Positions 7,407 through 15,452 of a stretch of DNA of 25,495 nucleotides are shown piece after piece. Made by a program: the position numbers and the translations under genes. The stretch spans positions 1 to 25,495 of the forward strand of contig CAZSYT010000040.1 of NCBI GenBank assembly GCA_964610905.1, in the 5' to 3' direction. Below the pieces are notes generated by a model. It did not search any database. It worked only from the letters and a program-made list of their open reading frames with translations, and was not told where the DNA came from. Every line of letters starts with the position of its first letter. Position 1 is the stretch's first letter. This stretch comes from JAJZJT01 sp964610905. GTDB lineage: Bacteria > Actinomycetota > Acidimicrobiia > Acidimicrobiales > RAAP-2.

Positions 7407-8969
7407 TCATCGCCGCTGGAACGACCTCGCACGGTGGGCGACCTTGCCGACGGTCGTGCGGACCCGCTTCCGGAACAGCTCGTCGGTCCGCACCAGGCCG
7501 ACGACGAGCACCACCCACGACACACCGGCCACGCCCACGGCCTTGCCCGCGGCGACCACCATCGAGTGGCCCGGCACGAAGGCCCGGAACCCGAGCACGG
7601 CGGTCACGGCGAGCACGGCCACGAGCGCCAGCGGAGCCATCGTCTCGCGCAGGTACCGACGCACGGGGACCCCGAGGCTCCGGCAGACGACCACGGGGAG
7701 GATGGCGAAGTCGGCCACCACCACCTGGGGGAGCGACCCGATGGCCGGGCCGACCGGCCCCAGGTACCGCGTGGCGACCACCGTCCCCACGAGGTTCACG
7801 ACCGTTGCCACCAGGGCGAACCGGAGCAGCAGCTGCGTACGACCGATCCCGGTCAGGTAGACGAAGGCCTGGTGCCCGGGGAGCTGGAACGCGAACACGA
7901 TGTTCAGGGCCACCACGACGTCGAAGGTGCGGGGCGGCACGGCTCCCAGCCACAGGTGGAGGATCGGCTGCCCGAAGCCGATCAATGCCGCCGCCAGTGG
8001 CACGGTGACCGCCATGCTGCCGAGGACGGCCCGCGAGAAGAGGAGGAACTGCCGCTCGTTGTCGCCGAGGGCTTCGGCGTGGGCGTACGTCGGGAACAGC
8101 TGGTTCGTCCCGTAGGTCGAGAGGTTCCGCGTGAAGCCGGCGGTGCTCGCGGCGAGGTTGTAGGGGGCGACCTGGCTCACGGGCAGGATGAGACCGATGA
8201 TCAGCGAGTCGAGCCCGTAGGAGACCGTGCCGCTCACCGCCACCAGCGCGTTCCTCCCGCCCGACCGGAGCAGCTGGCGCATCGTCGAGAACGAGAAGCC
8301 GCGGAACCACGGCCAGTCACGGTGCCGCGGCAGTCGGCGCGCCACCAGCGTCGTCCACACGACGCCGGCGAGGGCACCGACCGCGCTCACCACCACCAGT
8401 CCCACGAGCCCCCCGCCCAACAGCAGGACGGCGATCTGTGCGGCGCGGGTGACCAGCGCCGTGGCGACGCCGACCATCGAGATCCAGTCGCCGCGCCCGG
8501 ACCCGAAGAGCGCGGACTTCGCCCGGAGCCCGACGAAGTTCACCCCGGTCCTCGCGCCCAGGACGAGGAGCGCGATCCGCGCCGCCGAGGCACCCGAGGC
8601 GATGCGGAGAAGCGATGCGATGAACGGCACGAGCAGACCGCTCAGGCCGACGGCTACTGCCCCCGACACGATGAAGAAGACCCCTGCGGTCCCGACCACG
8701 CTGGCCAGTCCTTCGTGGTCCTCTCGGGCGATGCAGTTGGCGACCCGGCTGACGACGGCCGTCGACACGCCGGCGTCCAACAGCGACAGGTAGCCGACGA
8801 TGGCGACCAGCACGACCCACAGGCCGTACGTGCTGGGCCCGAGGGAGTGCAGGGCGACCCGGGCGAACAGCAGTCCCAGCACGAGCGCGACGGCGAAGTC
8901 GACGTAGCTGGTGAAGAAGTTGCGCAGCAGCTGCCGGCCGCTGGCGTTCGCCTGTTGCACCTCGGGCAA
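7407..8969 (-). CDS. oligosaccharide flippase family protein (Wzx-like)
   Basis: A ~520-residue integral membrane protein with about 12-14 hydrophobic segments over nearly its whole length and a short basic tail. The N-terminal part LLRNFFTSYVDFAVALVLGL and GPSTYGLWVVLVAIVGYLSL is typical of the polysaccharide transporter (MATE/MVF) superfamily, whose members flip undecaprenyl-linked sugar repeats across the membrane. No ATG lies near the first helix; I chose TTG 8969 with GGAGG four bases upstream, while GTG 8960 is nearly as good. The frame is open to an ATG at 9098, but that stretch is Arg/Pro/Gly-rich and probably untranslated leader. The gene is divergent from the family 2 glycosyltransferase at 9130. 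Together with the Wzy-like protein it marks a Wzx/Wzy pathway. Confidence 0.88.
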   Translation of the reverse strand: MPEVQQANASGRQLLRNFFTSYVDFAVALVLGLLFARVALHSLGPSTYGLWVVLVAIVGYLSLLDAGVSTAVVSRVANCIAREDHEGLASVVGTAGVFFIVSGAVAVGLSGLLVPFIASLLRIASGASAARIALLVLGARTGVNFVGLRAKSALFGSGRGDWISMVGVATALVTRAAQIAVLLLGGGLVGLVVVSAVGALAGVVWTTLVARRLPRHRDWPWFRGFSFSTMRQLLRSGGRNALVAVSGTVSYGLDSLIIGLILPVSQVAPYNLAASTAGFTRNLSTYGTNQLFPTYAHAEALGDNERQFLLFSRAVLGSMAVTVPLAAALIGFGQPILHLWLGAVPPRTFDVVVALNIVFAFQLPGHQAFVYLTGIGRTQLLLRFALVATVVNLVGTVVATRYLGPVGPAIGSLPQVVVADFAILPVVVCRSLGVPVRRYLRETMAPLALVAVLAVTAVLGFRAFVPGHSMVVAAGKAVGVAGVSWVVLVVGLVRTDELFRKRVRTTVGKVAHRARSFQRR

Positions 8970-9113
8970 GGATCCTCCACGAAGCTCGCCGCTTCGACCC
9001 GGCACTCCACGTTCCCACGGTGCGCCTCGGCGAGCGGGGCGGGGGGCTACCTCTGCCCGGTGCCCGACCCGATGGCCCACCGAGGGGTCAGGACCCATGC
9101 TCGTGACCGTCCG

Positions 9114-9123
9114 ACCCTAAGCT
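9114..9123. promoter_or_regulatory. overlapping divergent -10 boxes, flippase and glycosyltransferase
   Basis: On the plus strand TAAGCT (9118-9123) ends six bases before the ATG at 9130, a leaderless arrangement. On the minus strand TAGGGT (9119-9114) points toward the flippase and would give a leader of about 140 bases. The two hexamers share the same TA step, so the two promoters could not be occupied at once. The plus-strand box is the firmer of the two. Confidence 0.45.
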
Positions 9124-9129
9124 CGAGCG

Positions 9130-10101
9130 ATGCCGCGGGTCGCCGTCGTCACGCCGTGCTTCAACGCGGAACGCTACCTCACCGACACGGTCGAGAGCGT
9201 ACGCGGCCAGAGCCTCCGCGACTGGCAGCTCGTCGTCGTCGACGACGCCAGCTCCGATCGCTCGGGGTCGATCGCCGACCAGCTGGCAGCCGCCGACCAC
9301 CGCGTCTCCGTCGTCCACCTCGAGCGCAATGCTGGCGTCGCGAACGCCCGCAAGGTCGGCGCCGAGCTCGCCTCCGCCGATCACCTGCTGTTCCTCGACG
9401 CCGACGACGTGCTCGAGCCGACCATGCTGGAGCGGACGGCCGGCGTGCTCGACCGCCTGCCCGAGCTCGCCGCCGTCTACACCGGCCACGGCTACCTCGG
9501 CCCCGAGGGCGAGGACCTCGGCCCCGAGCTCGGCGCGTGGCCATGGGCACGGTGCGTCGCCACCCGGTACTGGGTCCGGACGCTCCCCGACAGCGACCCG
9601 GCCACGCCCTTCGAGTCCATCTTCGTGGTGGCCGCGATGCTCCCCAGCTTCACGCTGGTGAGGCGGTCCGCCTACCTCGCCACCCCGGGGTGGGACGTCA
9701 CCCTCGGCCAAGGCTGCGAGGACACGGACCTCTTCCTCCACCTCGCCCTCCAGGGCCCGATCCACCATCTCCCCGATCGGCTCGTGCGCTACCGTCGCCA
9801 CCCGGACCAGGCGAGCCAGGTCGTCGACCTCGCCGTGCAGTACGAGAAGCTCTTCGCGAAGTGGCTCGGCCTCCGCGATCTCGGCCCGACGCAGCGCCAG
9901 CTCGTCCTGGACGCCAACTGGTTCCGGACGCGTCGCGTCGTCCCCGCTCGGAACATACGGTCGGCCTGGGAGCAGGTCCGCAGCGGTGACCTCCCTCGCG
10001 CCGCACGCCTGCTGGCCTCGGCAGCGGTGGCCTACTCGCCGCGCCGACCCCCCGCCACGCTGTACCCGCACGGGGGGCCGGGCGCGGGTGCCCCCGGGTG
10101 A
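9130..10101 (+). CDS. family 2 glycosyltransferase
   Basis: A 323-residue inverting glycosyltransferase of the GT-A fold. It starts directly with VAVVTPCFNAERYLTDTVES and has VVVDDASSDRSGS for nucleotide binding, the metal-binding FLDADDV (DxD), and GCEDTDLFLHLAL with the acidic catalytic-base region. The C-terminal ~60 residues are basic. It would transfer a sugar from a nucleotide-sugar to the lipid-linked repeat unit on the cytoplasmic face of the membrane; sugar specificity cannot be read. ATG 9130 is fixed by the TAAGCT box six bases before it. Its 3' end converges with the double glycosyltransferase gene, leaving 76 bp between the stops. Confidence 0.93.
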   Translation: MPRVAVVTPCFNAERYLTDTVESVRGQSLRDWQLVVVDDASSDRSGSIADQLAAADHRVSVVHLERNAGVANARKVGAELASADHLLFLDADDVLEPTMLERTAGVLDRLPELAAVYTGHGYLGPEGEDLGPELGAWPWARCVATRYWVRTLPDSDPATPFESIFVVAAMLPSFTLVRRSAYLATPGWDVTLGQGCEDTDLFLHLALQGPIHHLPDRLVRYRRHPDQASQVVDLAVQYEKLFAKWLGLRDLGPTQRQLVLDANWFRTRRVVPARNIRSAWEQVRSGDLPRAARLLASAAVAYSPRRPPATLYPHGGPGAGAPG

Positions 10102-10177
10102 GGCTGCCGCCCTCGACCAGCTGACGGGTCGCAGCGACCGCCCTGAGCGCTGCCCGCGCGGCGTCGAGCCCCGAGCG

Positions 10178-12672
10178 TCAGCCCGACCGCTGCGCTCCGG
10201 CCCCGCCGCCCGGCGAGCGACCGGCCCCGCCGCCCGGCGAACGACCGGCCCCGCCGCCCGGCGAACGACCGGCNNNNNNNNNNNNNNNNNNNNNNNNNNN
10301 NNNNNNNNNNNNNNNNNNNNNNNNNNNNNNNNNNNNNNNNNNNNNNNNNNNNNNNNNNNNNNNNNNNNNNNNNGACCGGCCCCGCCGCCCGGCGAACGAC
10401 CGGCCCCGCCGCCCGGCGAACGACCGGCCCCGCCGCCCGGCGAACGACCGGCGACCTCGAGCAGGAGCGTGGCCAGCTCGTCGAGGAACCGCTCTCGACT
10501 GAAGTCGACGCGAGCCGACCTCAGCCCCTCGGACCCCATGGCCGCCCTGGCCCCGGGGTCCCGCATCAGGCGGTCGACCGCGTGCGCCAGCGCCTCGGCG
10601 TCTCCCGGCGGGGTGAGCAGGCCGGACACCCCGTCGCGCACGTAGTCGCGACACGCGTTGGCGTCGGTGGCGACCACCGGGATCCCCATGGCCATCGCGT
10701 CGAGGACGAGCGTCGGCCCACAGGCGAGATCGGTGTCCTCGAACGGCGCCACCACTAGCGCCGCACCCCGCATGATCGCTCGGCCGTCCTCCGGGCTCTG
10801 ACCGGGCAGCAACGTGACGTTCGCCGGTGCCGACGCCTCGAGGCGCTCGACGTCCAGCGTCGCGACCACGCACCGGTGGGACAGCCGCCCGAAGGCGGCG
10901 AGGAGCAACGGCCAGTCGCGATGCGCCGAGCCCGCGGCGTACGCGTACGGCTCGCCGTCGACGTCTCGTGCGCCTCCCTCGGCGTCGCCCCCGGCGTCGC
11001 CCCCGCCCCGGCCCTCGGGCTGGGACCCGGCGTCGAGGAGGGGTGCCGGCATGCGGACGAAGCGGGTCCGCGCCGGCTCCACCGCGTAGCGTGCGGCGAA
11101 CGTGTCCCGGTCGCCGCGGCGGATGCAGAGCACCAGGGCGGCCGACCGCAACCCGAACCCGAAGATCCGGTCGAGCCGGCGCCACCGCAGCGGCAGCGGG
11201 TCGAGGATCACCAGCTGCCGCCGGCGCCCGACCAGCACCCGCCACAACAGCGGGACGACGAACGTCTCCAACCCTGCGGAGCTCACCACCGTCACGTCGT
11301 GGTGCCTCGCCTGCCACGCCGTCCTCACCGAGTCAGCGAGGTAGGTGCGCATCCGCGCGGCCTGGCCGAGCCGCCAGTCGACCGAGCGGTGGGCGAGGGT
11401 GACGGCGATCCCGGCGTCGCGGAGCTCCTCCGGCCGGACCTCGATGTTCTTCTGCCACGCGGCCGAGAAGAGCACGCGAAGCGGGCCGTCGTGGTCGGCC
11501 GTGCGCCGACGCGGCGCCGGGTAGAGCTGGCGGTACCGCTCCGCCACGACCGACCAGTCGAACTGCACGACCCGCCGGGCCCCCGCCTCGCCGAGCGCAC
11601 GGCGAAGGTCCGGGCTGCCCATGGCCTGCTCCAGCGCACCTGCGAAGGCCGGCGTGTCGAACGGGTCGACCAGCAGGCCGTCGACGCCGTGCTCGATCAG
11701 CTCGGGCGGCCCCCCGTGCCGAGTGGCCATCACCGCCGTCCTCGCCCGCCACGCCTCGAGGATCACGATGCCGAAGGGCTCGAGGCGGCTGGGCATGACG
11801 AAGAGCTCGGCGTCGGCCATGGCCGCGGCGACCTCCTCGCGAGACAGGCGCCCGGGGAAGTGGACGTGCGCGTCGACCCCGAGGTCGCGAGCCAGGCGGA
11901 CGAGGCTCTCCCGAGCGAGACCGTCGCCGCCGATCACGAGGTCGAGCTGGCGCCGCTCGGGAGGCACGGCGGCGTACGCCCGCAGGAGCAGGTCGAACCC
12001 TTTCTTCTCCACGACTCGGCCCACGGCGAAGACGAACGGACGCCCGGGCCCGCCCTGCCAGCTCGCCGGGCGCTCCGCCGCTCGGGGGGACGGCGCCGGC
12101 GCCAGGGCCACACCGTTCGGCACCACCACGCCTTGGCCCGCGGCGAGCCCGAAGCGGGCCTCGGCGTCCGCCAGGGTGAACGCGGAGCAGCCGGTCACCA
12201 CGCGTGCGCGCCGCAGCGCCCACCGCAGGCCGGCTCGGAGCGACGCCGACGTCTCGAAGATGTCGGCGTCGTCCATCACGGTCTCGCCCTGCAACGTCAC
12301 CACGAGCGGGATCCCGACCAACCCGGACACCACCGTGGCGTAGACGCCGTTCGGACCGAAGCACTGGACGTGCAGGACGTCGGGAGCGAACGAGCGCGCG
12401 GCCCTCCGCAGGAGGCCGACGGTCCTCGCCGCTCCGGGGGGGAACCGGGCGAGGGCGCGAGCGTCAGCAGCCGGGAGCGGGAAGGGGAACCGTCGCACCG
12501 TGATGCCGTCGAGCACCTCCACCTCCGCCGGACCGACGTCGTCCGGCGTGGTCGTCCACACCTCGACCTCGTGCCCGGCGGCGACGTGGGCCAAGGCCAG
12601 GTGCCGGGTCAGCTCCTCCACGCCGCCCAGCGCAGGAGGGTACGAGCTGGGCATCAGCGCGACACGGGTCAT
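10178..12672 (-). CDS. double glycosyltransferase (two GT4-like units) with repeat-encoded tail, interrupted by assembly gap
   Basis: One uninterrupted frame holds two GT-B glycosyltransferases. Unit 1 (residues 1-~388) starts MTRVALMPSSYPPALGGVEE and carries VVEKKGFDLL and the EX7E motif EPFGIVILE (E298, E306). Unit 2 (~395-740) begins near LRVLFSAAWQKNIEVRP and has the corresponding donor-site run DLACGPTLVLDAM, with Asp for the second Glu, and a Gly/Asp/Glu-rich insert encoded near 10980-11010. No stop or strong start separates them. The tail is (GRSPGGGA)n encoded by a 24-bp tandem repeat containing 100 N; assuming intact repeats on both sides the frame ends GAQRSG-stop at 10178, giving at least ~803 residues. 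A GGGGG-type ribosome site precedes ATG 12672. It is the last gene of the operon after the Wzy-like and GT4 genes (73-bp gap). It probably adds two sugars of the repeat unit (inference). Confidence 0.85.
10197..10452. repeat. 24-bp tandem repeat at the 3' end of the double glycosyltransferase gene
   Basis: Units begin CCGGCCCCGCCGCCCGGCGA at 10197, 10221, 10245 and 10269 before the gap and at 10376, 10400 and 10424 after it, nearly identical. Read on the minus strand each unit gives the octapeptide GRSPGGGA. Unit phase on the two sides is offset by 11 bases relative to a 100-base gap, so the true missing length should be 17 plus a multiple of 24 if the array is regular. There are no spacers, so this is not a CRISPR array. 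Confidence 0.95.
10274..10373. other. assembly gap (100 N) inside 24-bp repeat
   Basis: Exactly 100 N, the conventional placeholder for a gap of unknown size, lies within the tandem array. The copy number and therefore the length of the encoded C-terminal tail are unknown. Confidence 0.98.
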
Positions 12673-12683
12673 CGCCCAGCCCC

Positions 12684-12746
12684 CACGGCGAGCGGAGCAG
12701 GCCTCACGGCGAGCGGAGCAGGCCTCACGGCGAGCGGAGCAGGCCT
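12684..12746. repeat. three perfect 21-bp tandem repeats between two glycosyltransferase genes
   Basis: Three identical units starting CACGGCGAGCGGAGCAGGCC at 12684, 12705 and 12726 fill most of the 73-bp space between the GT4 stop and the ATG of the double glycosyltransferase. Each contains the palindrome AGGCCT. The first base of the GT4 stop complement belongs to the last unit. In the frame of the downstream gene they would read EACSARR on the minus strand, but no start codon opens that frame with a ribosome site. Confidence 0.95.
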
Positions 12747-13786
12747 CACACCGGTGCTCCAACGGAGCGGTACACCGCAGCGGTCTCGCTCGCTGCCCGT
12801 TCCCAGCTGAGGACGGCGACCCGGGCCCGTCCCGCGTCGGCCCGAGCCGATCGTTCCTCGCCGTCCGCCAGCAGCCGGCGCAGGATGCGCGCCAGCCCGT
12901 CGACGTCGCCCGGCGTGAAGGTGTCGACGACGTCGCCCACCACCTCGGTGAGCGCGGGCACGGGTGTCGACACGACCGCCGCCCCGCAGGCCAGCGCTTC
13001 GATCGGCGGGAGCCCGAACCCCTCGTAGCGGGATGCGTACCCGACCACGGTCGCCGCCGCGAAGAGGGCCGGGAGGTCGGACCGGTCCACGTGGCCGAGC
13101 GCCGTCGTCCCGGCCGGCTGACGGTGCCCCCACAGCGGCGAGCCGGTCAAGAGGAGCGGGACCCCGACCCGCCGGCACCCGTCAGCCAGGGTGGCCAGGT
13201 CCTTGCGCGGCTCGATGTTCCCCACGTGGAGCACGAACCTCTCCGGCAACCGGTGGCGCTCGCGCACCCGTTGCACCTCCGCTCCGGGCGGGACCACCAT
13301 GTCCGAGCCAGGTGCCTCGTGGACCACCACCGCGTCGCGTCCCGAGCGCGCCTTGACGCGCTCGGCGGTGAACGCCGAGACGGCGATCACCGCGTCGGCC
13401 CGCCGGAGCGCATGCCTGACCAGCAGCCGCTCGCCTGCCACGCGGTGCCGGGGGAAGACGGATGGGACGTCGTAGAGCGCCATGTCGTGGACGGTGGAGA
13501 CCGTCGGCACGCGGGGGCGGAGCGGCAGGTCGACGTCGAGCCCGTGGACGAGGTCCGCGACGCCGAACCCCCTAAGGCCCGAGATCGCCCGGCGCACGCC
13601 CTTCGACGGCGGCTGCACCAGCGGCTCCACGTCCGGCGGCAGCTCGCCCACCGCCGTGGACTGTACGGCGGCGGCCACCGTCGAGGACACGGCGGGCGGG
13701 AGCGCCCGGAGCAGCTCCCGGATGTACGTGCTGACGCCGCCGCCGTGCGGGTCGAGCGGGAGCGCGTTGACGACCAGGCGCGACAT
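12746..13786 (-). CDS. GT4 family glycosyltransferase
   Basis: A 346-residue retaining glycosyltransferase of the GT-B fold. It begins MSRLVVNALPLDPHGGGVST, has the linker-region VLHVGNIEPRKDLATLADG, and the donor-binding EX7E motif EGFGLPPIE in SRYEGFGLPPIEALACGAAV. The pattern STVHDMALYDVP and ERVKARSG resembles mannosyl/rhamnosyltransferases of the WbdA/MtfB sort, but the sugar cannot be assigned. It acts on the cytoplasmic face on lipid-linked intermediates. It sits 20 bp downstream of the Wzy-like gene and 73 bp upstream of the double glycosyltransferase, all on the minus strand, so the three are probably one operon. ATG 13786 has no clear ribosome site, suggesting coupled translation. 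Confidence 0.93.
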   Translation of the reverse strand: MSRLVVNALPLDPHGGGVSTYIRELLRALPPAVSSTVAAAVQSTAVGELPPDVEPLVQPPSKGVRRAISGLRGFGVADLVHGLDVDLPLRPRVPTVSTVHDMALYDVPSVFPRHRVAGERLLVRHALRRADAVIAVSAFTAERVKARSGRDAVVVHEAPGSDMVVPPGAEVQRVRERHRLPERFVLHVGNIEPRKDLATLADGCRRVGVPLLLTGSPLWGHRQPAGTTALGHVDRSDLPALFAAATVVGYASRYEGFGLPPIEALACGAAVVSTPVPALTEVVGDVVDTFTPGDVDGLARILRRLLADGEERSARADAGRARVAVLSWERAASETAAVYRSVGAPV

Positions 13787-13806
13787 CCGACCGGGGCGTG
13801 GTGCGC

Positions 13807-15255
13807 TCACGAGGGGGACCGGGCGGGGCGCGCTCCAGCGCGGGCGCGTGCCACCCACGGGCGCGGTGCGGCCGAGCCTACGGCCGCACGAAGAGCGGTG
13901 GGCACGCGGGTGGCCGGCGCGCCCGAGGCGGTCTGCAGCGGGTCGTGGAGACGAGCCATGTCGGCCATGCCCATCGCGATGCCCACGATGATCATCGACG
14001 CGGCCGAGTACGAGCCGATCCAGAACTCGTCGAACAGCCCCTCGGTGAGGTGGCCGACCAGAACGACGAGCGCGAGGGTGCGGAACTCGACCGGCAGGCG
14101 CGCCACCACGCGGATGGCGATCACCACGAAGGCGACGAAGCCGAGCGAGCCAACGACGCCCGAGGAGGCCAGGTTGCCGACGAAGACGTTGGGCGGCTGG
14201 GTGACGTCGATGAACTGCGGAAGGTGGTAGAAGCGCATCCCCTCCCCGAGCACCGGGCTCAGGTGCCACACGGTGAGGGCTTTCGACAGCTGGCGCAGCC
14301 GGATCGAGACGGTGTTGAACTTGGGGTTGACCACGAACTGGGTCGAGAAGCTGTAGTAGAGGAGCAGCCCGAGGGGGACGATCCCGACGAGGAGCAGCTT
14401 CGAGCGACGGCGGACCTCGGGGTTCATGAGCACGAAGAGCACCACTGCACCGCAGAGCACGACCCACGACTGGCGCGATTGCGACGCGAGCAGCCCGCCC
14501 AGGCACAGCCACTTGGCGATGCGGGCCTGCCGGCGGCTGACCCCGGTCCACGGCGGGTTCAGCTGGGCCACCACGACGGCCACCCACATCATGGCCCCGA
14601 CGGCGTTCTTCTGGTAGAGGCCCCACTGCGCCGCCTTGAAGTGGAGCTTCACCGCGTGCTCCATGGCGATGACGGCGATCACCGACGCGCCGAGCAGGTA
14701 GAGGCGGAACGCCTGCCGGGCCCGCCCGTTACGGGCCACCACCCAGCCGACGAGCACGCTCCCGCCGAGGTAGGAGAGGCGGTGGAACCACTCCACGACG
14801 TCGTAGCGGTTGGCGTGGGCCGCCACCACCACGATGAGGGTGGCCTCGTAGACGACGATGCCCTGCAGGAAGCCCTTCAGGTGCCGCCCTTCGCTCCACC
14901 TGACGTGCAGGAGGCAGACCAGGGCCCCCAGGAACACCAGCAGGTCGGCGGCCGACAGGTTGGTGCTGCTGCCGCCGACCCGTTGCAGCAGGAAGACCCC
15001 GGGGAGGGCGATCACGGCCAAGAGGATCGGGTCGGCGGCGAAGACGCCGAGCAGCAGGACGGCGGCGGCCAGTGCCAGGCCGATCTTGCGGTCCTGCGCG
15101 GCGTAGACGGCGACCCCTGCCGTCACGAGGACCGCCGCCGCCCACCCGGCCACCGTCGTGAAGGCGCGACGGACGGAGCCCGCGTCCAGCCACGGGCGGG
15201 AACCCCGGAGCCAGCCGGCGAGCTGCTCGGCGCCTCTCGACGACAGTGCTGACAT
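13807..15255 (-). CDS. O-antigen ligase/polymerase family membrane protein (Wzy-like)
   Basis: A 482-residue protein with about 10-12 hydrophobic segments and a central extracytoplasmic loop, roughly KFNTVSIRLRQLSKALTV to PQFIDVTQPPNV. LASQSRQSWVVLCGAVVLFV contains the Ser-Arg then Trp pattern seen in Wzy_C/O-antigen ligase proteins, and VLGEGMRFYHLPQF followed by PPNVFVGNLASSGVVG matches the usual region of that family with the conserved His/Asn. In this context it most likely polymerises flipped repeat units on the outer face. I chose ATG 15255 because AGGGAGG lies three bases upstream; the longer frame to 15432 is basic and non-hydrophobic. It is the first gene of the operon that includes both glycosyltransferase genes downstream. 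A ligase role is possible but less likely in a monoderm. Confidence 0.85.
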   Translation of the reverse strand: MSALSSRGAEQLAGWLRGSRPWLDAGSVRRAFTTVAGWAAAVLVTAGVAVYAAQDRKIGLALAAAVLLLGVFAADPILLAVIALPGVFLLQRVGGSSTNLSAADLLVFLGALVCLLHVRWSEGRHLKGFLQGIVVYEATLIVVVAAHANRYDVVEWFHRLSYLGGSVLVGWVVARNGRARQAFRLYLLGASVIAVIAMEHAVKLHFKAAQWGLYQKNAVGAMMWVAVVVAQLNPPWTGVSRRQARIAKWLCLGGLLASQSRQSWVVLCGAVVLFVLMNPEVRRRSKLLLVGIVPLGLLLYYSFSTQFVVNPKFNTVSIRLRQLSKALTVWHLSPVLGEGMRFYHLPQFIDVTQPPNVFVGNLASSGVVGSLGFVAFVVIAIRVVARLPVEFRTLALVVLVGHLTEGLFDEFWIGSYSAASMIIVGIAMGMADMARLHDPLQTASGAPATRVPTALRAAVGSAAPRPWVARARAGARPARSPS

Positions 15256-15343
15256 TGGCCTCCCTGGTGCAGCCGCACGGCGACGCCGGCCCCGTTCCCA
15301 TGCCGGGGCCGCCTCCGGCGCGGCAGCACCCTCGACCTGGTGG

Positions 15344-15349
15344 ATCGTA
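15344..15349 (-). promoter_or_regulatory. candidate -10 box for the Wzy-like operon
   Basis: Minus-strand TACGAT fits TAnnnT and four of six bases of TATAAT. It would give a leader of about 80 bases before ATG 15255, which in turn has a strong ribosome-binding site. No -35 box is clear. Confidence 0.35.
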
Positions 15350-15440
15350 GCGGCCCGATCGCCGGCCGCCGGGTCTCCCCGTCGCCGTCCTCGCACCCGA
15401 CGGCCCGTCGCGGCGCCCTCGTCCGACGGCACCTCGCCAG

Positions 15441-15446
15441 TACACT
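15441..15446 (+). promoter_or_regulatory. -10 box of leaderless promoter for glycosyltransferase gene
   Basis: TACACT fits TAnnnT and ends exactly six bases before the ATG at 15453. This supports the ATG even though the first ~25 residues of the protein precede the usual family start. Confidence 0.55.
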
Positions 15447-15452
15447 GCGCGC

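Noticed and set aside
8970..9098. N-terminal extension of the flippase to ATG 9098
   Set aside because: The added ~43 residues are Arg/Pro/Gly-rich and unlike flippase N-termini, and a GGAGG site lies at 8974-8978 next to the TTG start.
6744..9989. Open frame of over 1000 codons on the plus strand through the deacetylase and flippase genes
   Set aside because: It is antisense to two genes with clear motifs, has His/Arg/Asp-rich composition and no recognisable domain. Long antisense frames are expected in DNA this GC-rich.
10197..10452. Possible CRISPR array
   Set aside because: The 24-bp units follow each other directly with no spacers and are in frame with the upstream gene.
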